Below are positions 1-8,100 of a stretch of 13,704 nt of DNA, piece after piece. The stretch comes from Prolixibacteraceae bacterium (GTDB taxonomy: Bacteria; Bacteroidota; Bacteroidia; Bacteroidales; Prolixibacteraceae): positions 1 through 13,704 of the forward strand of contig JAQIDF010000423.1 in NCBI GenBank assembly GCA_027858145.1, given 5' to 3'. How positions within the stretch are numbered: position 1 is the first letter of the stretch; every line of letters begins with the position of its first letter. A program made the translations under genes and the position numbers. Under the pieces are notes generated by a model that had not been told where the DNA came from, made no database searches, and was given only the letters and a program-made list of their open reading frames with translations.

Positions 1-10
1 AGTAACTAAA

Positions 11-40
11 AAGCGAGCCCCCCTTTAGGGGGATCGGGGG
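11..40. repeat. Short G/C hairpin repeat abutting the start of the first gene
   Basis: A C-run (18-23), TTTA, and a G-run (28-32) form a perfect small hairpin. A second G-run at 36-40 ends three bases before the ATG at 44. The element starts with AAGCGAGCC, and the same order (AAGCGAGYC, C-rich palindrome, GGGGA, second G-run, T, ATG) recurs just upstream of the adhesin gene at 2071-2105. Dispersed repeats of this kind are common in Bacteroidota genomes. It occupies the place of the ribosome-binding region, so it could affect translation of the gene, but that is inference. Confidence 0.6.
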
Positions 41-43
41 TAC

Positions 44-1633
44 ATGACCGGAAAAGAGAAACATATCATCACAACCTTTATAGGAAGCCTTATCAGGTTT
101 CTGCTGACCTTGCTATGTCGCATTACAGCAAGCAAAAGGCTTCTTTCTCTGTCGTCTCTACATTTATCAGAAGACGGAAGAAAAAGAGGGGGTATTTCCT
201 TGCTATCTGGTATTACAGTAACAAAAAAGCTTTTTCCTCCCCTTTGGGGGAGGTTAGGAGGGGGCTTACTTCTCCTCTCGGTCACCGCTATGGCTCAAAC
301 TCCGGTTGAAATACCCAATCCCGACTGGCCGCTCGACAGCGTAATCAACGGTTCGGTACACAAATTTACTGTGCAGGGCGACTCAGCTTACGATCAACCC
401 TCGAGGTTCGTGTGGAATGTAGAAGGCGGGCGATTATTTTTTGAAGAAGAACTTATCAGCATGGCCGGCGATGGCGTAACCGACACGGTGCCTGGTAATG
501 CCAATAATGCAACTACCATGTGGGTAGTGTGGGACAGCTTTACCACGCCGCTCGATACCGGTTATGTGTATGTACACGAAATATCGGCAGCAGGTTGTGA
601 GCGTTTCGACGATGACCCCGGCAAGTACCAGGGCATGCGCATTAAAGTATCGGCGCCACCCGATGTTCTTTTTCCCGAACGATACACCGAAACATGTTCT
701 TATGAATCGGGTGTAAACGTGCCAATCGTAATTGAAGGAATGCCACCTTTCGATTTAATTTACAAAATCGATGGTGAGGAGTTTGAAAAACATATAGTGC
801 AGGACGATTTATTGTTTAAAGGCGATACAAGTTATATTAATATATTTATTGATGAATATGTTGGAGCAACCGAAGATATTGAAATTTATCTTGAACTAAT
901 AGAGGCATCAAGTGGAGGTGTGAAGGGATCACTACTTCAATATCGTGAGCATACTGTTCATGCATATCGCCGACCGGCTTCTACAGTAATACGGCCCGAT
1001 TGGATCCAGATTACCCAAGGAGAGTTGCATACGGTTTATCTCGAAGAATTGGGTGAAAGTCCGGCAACATACCTGTGGGATATTTACAGGGTCGACAACA
1101 GTGAACTGGTTTATTCAGAAGAAAGTGGCATTGATGCATTTAAAGATATTACTTTTAATTTTGAGCCCGGCAGTTATTATATACTTTCGCAGTATATTTC
1201 TGAAAACGGATGTATGAGTTTGCCGGATACGCTTGAGATTGAAATGTACGGAGTGCCTGTTATTTCATTTACCGGTGAAGATTATATAGGTTGTTCAGAG
1301 TCGTCAATTGTTCCGAACGAGTTCATTGAATTTGGTGTAAATTACGAAGGGGCATTAACCTATAGTTTTACTTATGTTATTTACGATTATAATGATAATG
1401 AAGTACATAGGGAGCCGCTGGAAAATATTACATCAAACGAATTTGATATACAAATAGAAAATACCTTTATTAACGATGCACTGCCTCAGCAAGACCGTGA
1501 ATGGAAAATTGTTATACTTGAGAACAGTGCCGAAAATGAAGAAGGAGTTGGCATATTGGTTAAAGATGGAGAACGTATCATTACCATCCATCCAAAACCT
1601 ATAGTGCATGAAGATATAGATTTTGCAAATTAA
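44..1633 (+). CDS. Exported beta-rich surface protein of unknown function, Ig/PKD-like
   Basis: I do not recognise a named family. After a presequence ending in a good signal-peptidase site (TAMA|QTP, cut after residue 84) the mature part of about 445 residues is acidic and beta-rich, with PKD/Ig-like stretches such as FVWNVEGG, YLWDIYR and GSYYILSQYISENGC, a style shared with Bacteroidota surface adhesins. There are no transmembrane segments after the signal and no visible T9SS type A or type B sorting domain; the protein ends HPKPIVHEDIDFAN. The presequence is odd: 84 residues instead of about 20-25, with a first hydrophobic stretch (about residues 8-24), a basic linker, then FPPLWGRLGGG encoded by repeat DNA and a final LLLLSVTAMA. 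The ATG at 44 is the only in-frame ATG before the signal's end; in-frame TTG codons such as that at 200 would give a 32-residue signal. It precedes the adhesin and is on the same strand, so a role in the same surface structure is inferred. Reading frame is confident, start and function are not. Confidence 0.75.
   Translation: MTGKEKHIITTFIGSLIRFLLTLLCRITASKRLLSLSSLHLSEDGRKRGGISLLSGITVTKKLFPPLWGRLGGGLLLLSVTAMAQTPVEIPNPDWPLDSVINGSVHKFTVQGDSAYDQPSRFVWNVEGGRLFFEEELISMAGDGVTDTVPGNANNATTMWVVWDSFTTPLDTGYVYVHEISAAGCERFDDDPGKYQGMRIKVSAPPDVLFPERYTETCSYESGVNVPIVIEGMPPFDLIYKIDGEEFEKHIVQDDLLFKGDTSYINIFIDEYVGATEDIEIYLELIEASSGGVKGSLLQYREHTVHAYRRPASTVIRPDWIQITQGELHTVYLEELGESPATYLWDIYRVDNSELVYSEESGIDAFKDITFNFEPGSYYILSQYISENGCMSLPDTLEIEMYGVPVISFTGEDYIGCSESSIVPNEFIEFGVNYEGALTYSFTYVIYDYNDNEVHREPLENITSNEFDIQIENTFINDALPQQDREWKIVILENSAENEEGVGILVKDGERIITIHPKPIVHEDIDFAN
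108..239 (+). repeat. Imperfect 42-bp direct repeats, 90 bp apart, with an internal hairpin
   Basis: Positions 108-149 and 198-239 are imperfect copies of one sequence (CCTTGCTAT, then ATTACAG, then CAAAA/ACAAAA, then a pyrimidine-rich tail). The offset is exactly 90 bp, so both copies are read in the same frame within the first gene, giving LLCRITASKRL and LLSGITVTKKL. Between them, a pyrimidine-rich stretch (about 143-160) can pair imperfectly with AGACGGAAGAAA (about 172-184). The structure sits inside the region encoding the signal peptide. Confidence 0.6.
235..265 (+). repeat. Dispersed Bacteroidota-type repeat inside the signal-peptide coding region
   Basis: The C-rich then G-rich stretch (CCTCCCC TTTGGGGGAGG TTAGGAGGGGG) has the form of a short dispersed repeat I know from many Bacteroidota genomes, usually intergenic. 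Here it is translated as FPPLWGRLGGG immediately before the hydrophobic core and cleavage site of the first gene's signal peptide. Identity with the dispersed family is from memory and not checked by a search. Confidence 0.55.
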
Positions 1634-1634
1634 A

Positions 1635-1705
1635 CCCCTGCCCCCGTTCGGCTGAGACTTCGGCGTGAGCTCAGTCGAACGCTCAGGTCGAAGCCTGAAG
1701 GGGGG
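1635..1705. repeat. Structured inverted repeat after the first gene, possible terminator
   Basis: CGTTCGGCTGAG (1645-1656) and CTCAGTCGAACG (1670-1681) form a 12-bp stem with one mismatch and a 13-nt loop. A second small hairpin follows (CAGGT, CGAA, GCCTG at about 1684-1697). A C-run at 1641-1645 and a G-run at 1700-1705 can close both into a branched structure. It begins one base after the stop codon of the first gene. It lacks a T-tract, so it is better called a dispersed repeat that might also weaken or end transcription. Confidence 0.6.
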
Positions 1706-1803
1706 ATGGATCGTAACAAAGAAGAAGGGGCACGTTCTATGAAATTGTTTATTAGGGAATTGAATTTCGTTTATAAAAGTTTTGAAACGGAAAAAATTCA
1801 ACA
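1706..1803. other. Spacer with no gene
   Basis: Part of the 477-nt gap between the first gene and the adhesin gene (1634-2110). This piece is A/T-richer than the flanking repeats and shows no convincing ORF or RNA gene. The rest of the gap is largely inverted-repeat material, listed separately. I could not pick out a promoter for the adhesin with confidence. Confidence 0.5.
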
Positions 1804-1953
1804 GATTGCTTCTCCCGATTTCGTGCCTCATCGGGATCGCAATGACGGACATGTTGAGAGGAGCTGGTGAATGCATTGGCGGCGAAGCCGCCAATGCATT
1901 CACCCCCACTTTATGAAACAGTCGTCATTGCGAGGAGCCGACTTTAGGGAGGC
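1804..1953. repeat. Composite inverted-repeat element with central 18-bp perfect palindrome
   Basis: The left arm (1804-1848) has the pattern GATTGCTTC ... GCAATGACG; the right arm (about 1923-1953) has the complementary order CGTCATTGCGAGGAG ... GCGACGAAGCAA. This matches a very widespread bacterial dispersed repeat (CATTGCGAG...GAAGCAAT). The left arm contains its own hairpin, TCCCGAT (1813-1819) with ATCGGGA (1830-1836). Between the arms lies a perfect 18-bp stem, GGTGAATGCATTGGCGGC (1866-1883), pairing with 1887-1904 around a GAA loop. No coding potential is credible here. Confidence 0.7.
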
Positions 1954-2070
1954 GACGAAGCAAACTGATAGCAGAACATCTCCCGCTAAATTGGAGAGTG
2001 TATTTTGGATGTAAAAAATAAGTAAAAAGTAAAAATAGAAACAGGACAAATAAAATAACCCGTAACAGCG

Positions 2071-2105
2071 AAGCGAGTCTCCCGATGTACATCGGGGACG
2101 GGGGG
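2071..2105. repeat. Palindromic repeat abutting the adhesin start codon
   Basis: CCCGATGTACATCGGG (2081-2096) is a perfect 16-nt palindrome, preceded by GAAGCGAGTC and followed by a G-run (2100-2105) that ends five bases before the ATG at 2111. The order of parts matches the element at 11-40 before the first gene. It occupies the place of the translation-initiation region, so an effect on adhesin expression is possible but unproven. Confidence 0.65.
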
Positions 2106-2110
2106 TAGAA

Positions 2111-5100
2111 ATGAAACACATATACAAACATATCGTACTAACCATTGCAACCATCATGATGGTACTGGTTTCAACAGCGCAAATTAAAACGCGCTATGTT
2201 GAAATTGGGTCTACTCATGCTTTGTCGATAAACGAGAATACCGATTATCGGTTCGAATGGACTATTCAAACACCGTCGGGTGGAATGATTTCCGTAAGTA
2301 GTAATACGGCACGTACCGAAAATGTTGTTTGGGATCAGCGCGGAAGGTATCATGTTACCGTGGTTCCATTACTCGACTCAATCGATTGTTATGGTGAAAA
2401 TGTGAAAATGGATGTGGTGACCCTCGACTATCTGTCGCTTCATACCTTCGATGATGTTTATTATACAACCATCAATGCAACCGTTAGTGGCGATATAAGT
2501 GCAAACGATTTTGACGAACAAGGTAGTCAGATTTTTTATAATCCAACTCCGGTAAGCCAGCCTGAACATGGAACACTGGATCTCGGGATTGATGGTACAT
2601 TTACGTATACACCTGACAACGATTTTGAAGGTGTCGATGAGTTTGTTTATGAAGCTTTCGTGCGTGAAGGAAGTGACAACGAGATGTACTCAAACTCAAA
2701 AGTAACCATAGTGGTGCAGGACGATGTGCGTCAGTCAGATTTGTATATCGAGAAAACAGGTCCTAAAAAAGCACTTTACGGGCAAACCATTCATTATTCA
2801 ATTAAGCTTATCAATAACGGGCCTCATGTTGCTCAAAATGTAATGCTGAAAGATACACTGGCTTTTGGCTTGTTCGATGCTCAATACAAAATTGGCAATG
2901 AACCACCTTACCTGCCATGGAATGATTCTTTAAAATTTGAAACCATGGGTATTGGCGATTCAATCGTATTGTATATTCGTACGGTCATCAGTCCTAATGC
3001 CCCTGATGCTATTTATAACCAGGCCATAACGTGGTCCGAAACATTTGACCCCAACTATACGGACAACGATTCAATATGGCCCATCGAAATTTCTTCGATT
3101 TATGCCGATTTACCCGGACAGGTACATGTGGCGAGTTGCGAAACATATATCTTACCCGGCGACAGCAGCGATGCAAATATCGAAATCGAAAGTTATGAAT
3201 GGACACCGTCAACCGGTTTAAGTGATACAACGATTTCAAATCCTGTGTTCACACCCGATGCCAGCACGTATGGCAAAAGTATTGAGTATATTCTCACTGT
3301 TACCGACGAAAATGGTAACCAGGCGCAGGATACGATAGAACTGGTAGTGGCTAAACAGCCACTGGCAATCATTGAAGCCGATACCTTGTACAAAGATTTG
3401 GATACAAACATTGTAATTGATGGATCAGGGAGCAAAGGTGGCAATGGCTTATCATTTGATTGGTCAACAGCCGACGGCCAGGTAGAAAGCAACCCTTATA
3501 CCGACTCCATCATCGTGAGTTCAACAGGTACCTATCATCTCGAGGTTATTGACCGTTTCGGTTGTTATTCACTCGATTCAGTGGTGGTATTGTTGCAGTC
3601 TTATCCGCCAGTTGTAATTAACGACAGTATTTCAATTGTGGCCGGCGATACTACCGTATTGCCCAATTTTGGGGTTGATTATCTTGCACTGGCTGTTGAT
3701 CCCGGCCAACAACAAGATTATCTTGAAGCATTACCTGATTCTAACCTCAATGTACTTTATAACGATTACGACCTGAATGGTTTCGATCTTGAAGTTACTG
3801 AAATAGTCACACCTCCTTCTTCCGGATTTATTTCATATAATTGGGATTCAACCGGGCAGTTTATCATTGTACCTGATTCCTCATTTTGGGGAAGCGATAG
3901 CCTGCAATACCGGGTATGTAATAACGGACAACCTGTAAAATGTAGTACAGCATGGGTTTATATTAATAGTTTACGTCCGCCACTTAGTGCCGATGTAAAA
4001 ATTGTTAAAACAGGTGAAAATATTAAAAGTAACGACGGGCAGGATATCGCATTCTGGGGCGATACCATTCATTATCGCTTACAGGTAACCAATAGCGGTC
4101 CTGATACCATTTCAACGGTTACAATTACAGATGTGATAAATTCCGGTTTTCTGAATCCGCAGTATTCAATAAATAATGAACCCGTTTGGAATGAATGGCC
4201 GCTGAACGACCGCTTTGTATTCCCCAACAGCATTAAGCCCGGTGAAGATACTTTGAATATCCAACTGAAAGCTTATATACGCGAAGAAGCTGAACGTTTT
4301 ATAACCAATAAAGCATACATTGAAACCGAAATCATCGAGAATTATTTGTTGAACGATACCTCAATTGTGACCACAAAAATTAAAGAAGCGGTACTGGCCG
4401 ATGCCGGCCGAGATACATTGCTGGGGTCATGTATTGATGACCTTATACTGGACGGATCAGAAAGTATTGGCGAAGATATTAGTTTCAGTTGGTCGCCGGT
4501 TAATCATGCCCAAAATCATCTTACAGATGCCGACACGCCAACCCCTGTGTTTATTAATCCTGGAATTCAGGGAAATTACTTATATGAACTTGCTGTAACC
4601 GACAATGATAACATTACCGTTACCGATACCGTATCCATTACTGTGATACCACCACCCAAAGCAATGGCTGTAAATGATTATTACGAAATTATTGCGGGTG
4701 ACACTATCGGGTTAGATGGAGGCGCATCACAACCTTCAAAGTATATTGTTTCTTACAAATGGGAAGCCATCAGTGGAAATATTATTCCGGGAACAGAAAA
4801 TCAAAGGGTTACTGCAATTGATGCTGTAGGAGACTACCGTCTTATCGTTACCGATATTGCCGGGTGTAAGGATACTACCATTGTGCCGGTTTACCTGTTT
4901 TACTATGCCCCGGTAACCATTCCCGATTATTATAGTACAAAATTAGGACAAACTTTAAGAGGTAATTTACTGGATAACGATTTCGACCCCAACCAGGATA
5001 TCTTTGGAGAAAATTTTCAGTTGACAGCTAAGCCTGCAAGTTTCACTACGCCTGAAGGAGCACAAGTAACAATAGAAAGTAATGGCGATTTTGTCCTTAT

Positions 5101-8100
5101 CCCCGGAGGTGCATATCAGGAAGTAGTAAGTTTTACATATGAAGTGTATAACGATGCTGAACTTTCTAAAACAACCGTGGGATATGCCAGAATAACAGTA
5201 AACCTGAATGTCAATATTGCCCGACTGAATATACACAAACAAGCTGTTAACCGTTCCGTTTTAATTGGTGAACGACATGCGGCCAGGTTCGAGATTAGCA
5301 TAACAAATGTAGGTCCCGATTTAGCAGAAGATGTATTGCTAACCGATAGTTTACCTGAATATTTCAGAAATGATGCTGTTGCTATTGTTGAAAACGGCAG
5401 GGAAGAACCATTTAGTGGCACATTAGAGCTTAACGATATAGAATCGGGCGGAACAGTAAACGTTGAGATTCGCGCTACAGTTGGCGGAGGCGCACCAAAG
5501 CATTTATTTAATGCAGCCATGTCATCATCCCCAATTTTTGATGATCAATTTGATTGGGATATTATTGCAACCCGTAACGTTGATACAACATCAGTTATTA
5601 CCGAGAGTAATTTATTTGCTGATGCTGAGCTGGTTGAGCGTTTTGATGACAACAAGAGTGATGGTATTATCGGGCGGTGTGATTACATTTCATACCTGAC
5701 AGCTGAAAATAGTGAACCTGAAGATGGTATAAACGGCTGGTCGTGGAGCCCGGGTGAATACCTGATTAGTGATTCTACCCAAAGAGTAAATTTTAATTAC
5801 GATAACTTACCCGATAAAGACACTATTGTGAATTTTAGGCTTACTGTGAGTATTGATGGAGGTGAATATGCTTTTGACAATGTAGATGTACATTTTTCAC
5901 AAAAAGTAATTGCTGATGCCGGCCCTGATGTGAAAATAAATGAAGATGAAGTTATCTACATTGATCAGGCAACCGCACAGGGATCCGAAATAGAAATTAA
6001 GTGGTTTAAGTACAATTTTGATAATACGAAGTCAGTATTGACAGAATTTAATAATGATAATGAATTACAACCTGTTATCAGGGAAACAGGAAGATATGAA
6101 CTGCAAGTGACTGATAGACATGGGTGCATCGATTCTGATGTGATAACCGTTAAACAAAACAGCCTCTACCTGGTCGACGATATTATAAATGTAGTGAAGG
6201 GCGATACCATTGTCGGGAATGTATCCACAAACGATTTTGATCCCGAGGGCGATAGCATTTACTATACGACCTATGCTGATGGACCGGCTGTTGATGATTT
6301 ACTCATTGATCCTGCTAATTCAGGTTTTTTGAAATCAGTAAACGCTGTTGTTGATGTAATTGGAGAAGATGGTTCATTTGTATATGTTGCTCCTGATGAT
6401 TTTGTAGGATATACCTATTTTACTTACGAAGGGTGCGATGATAATCATCCCACGAATATGTGCAAAGAGGGTACAGTACATATTCGTGTTGTTGATATTG
6501 ATGGAACAAATACACCACCAGTGGCTAACCCCGATTATTTGTTTGCTAATCAAGGCGATACCATTCGGACAAATATTTTAGCAAATGATTACGACCCCGA
6601 TGGCGGTGTTGTTACTGTTGAAGATATTGTGACAGATCCTGCAAAAGGTCAAATCCTTTATTCGGATGGGGTCGGGAATATTGTATATGTGCCAAACATG
6701 AATGCTACTGGTACCGATCAATTTGTATATCAGGTATGCGATAATGGAACCACTACCGGGTGTAATACTGCCCGGGTAATAATTGAAATACATAAAATTC
6801 CACAGGAAAATCACCCTCCGGTTGCCGGCGACGATGCCTATTTTGCAGTAGAAAAAGCAATTGAAGGCAATATACTTGATAATGATTATGACCCCGATGG
6901 TGATGCATTTTCTTTGATAAGGGAAATCATTGAAGGGCCTTATCATGCCGATAGTTTTAGTCTGAACCGCGACGGATCATTTACATATATTCCAAAGCCG
7001 GGATTTGAAGGCACCGATCAAATTGTATATCAAATACAAGAATCAGCCGGAATGTCACCGCTTAGTGATATGGCAACTGTTTATATCCTGTCACTTTCTG
7101 AAGATCGGTACAAAACTGATGTGATAATAACTAAAACAGCGGTTGAAGAAAAGTTGTCAGGACAATACATAGTATATGATTTAAAGGTAAAAGTTGACGG
7201 GCCAACGCTTGCCAATGACATTATTTATATTGATGAATTGGATTCTGTACTTACCGATGCTCAATTCTCTGTTGACAACGGACAAACATGGTCTGCATGG
7301 ACAGGGCAATTCCATGTTGATCAGATGATGTTATTTGAAGAAAACACGATAAAAGTGAGGGCACGTGTTCCCGATATTTATGCCGGCGATTTATATAACA
7401 CCGCTTGTGTAGAGCATGACATGGGCGAAATGAACGAAGATAATAACTGTCACGAAATTTCAACAGGTATATATCAACGGGTTATTGCAGATGCCGGGCA
7501 GGATACTACTATTGGTTATTGTGCTGTTGATGGAGATTTTTATGTTGATGCATCAAACAGCTTAGGTATGAGTTCCCTTGAGTATTTATGGGTGTCTGAA
7601 AAGGCTGATGTACAAAATCCGGACTCAGAACAAACATCCATCACTGCCAACCCCGGAACGGTAAACGAAATAATGTTAGTGGTGTCAAGCAGTATTAATG
7701 GTTTAACCGATTCCGATACAGCTTATGTAAATGTTACCGTTGCCAGAGAAACTCAGGCATGGGCAGGTAACGATGTTTGGCCTGAAAATGCAGACCCGGT
7801 GTTGTTTGATGGAAGCTCAAGCACAGGTCCTGAAGGTGGTCTGGATTATTCATGGTGGATTTACGACAGTGAAGGAAATGTAGAAGTGTTAGGAGAATCA
7901 GCAACAATTGAAGTGAACAAAACAAACGATTATTATCTGACAGTGACCGACAAGTTTGGATGTACCAGTACAGACATGGTTCATGTTGGTTATCCGGTTG
8001 ATCCGTATGAAGCTGTTGACGATCATGTCGAAACCTATCAACAGGAAGAAATTGATATTAATATATTGGCTAATGATCTGATCGATGAAGATGATGAATA

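Noticed and set aside
115..309. 64-aa plus-strand frame overlapping the first gene's N-terminus
   Set aside because: It is the alternative frame of the repeat-derived region and ends just after the repeats; the other frame runs on into a 445-residue exported domain.
1634..2110. Possible CRISPR array or structured RNA gene in the repeat cluster
   Set aside because: The repeats are inverted, unequal and not regularly spaced, with no spacers and no cas genes.
1433..2157. Two minus-strand frames of 158 and 85 aa around the repeat-rich spacer
   Set aside because: They are translations of dispersed repeats and of the antisense of the first gene, with low-complexity composition and no family features.
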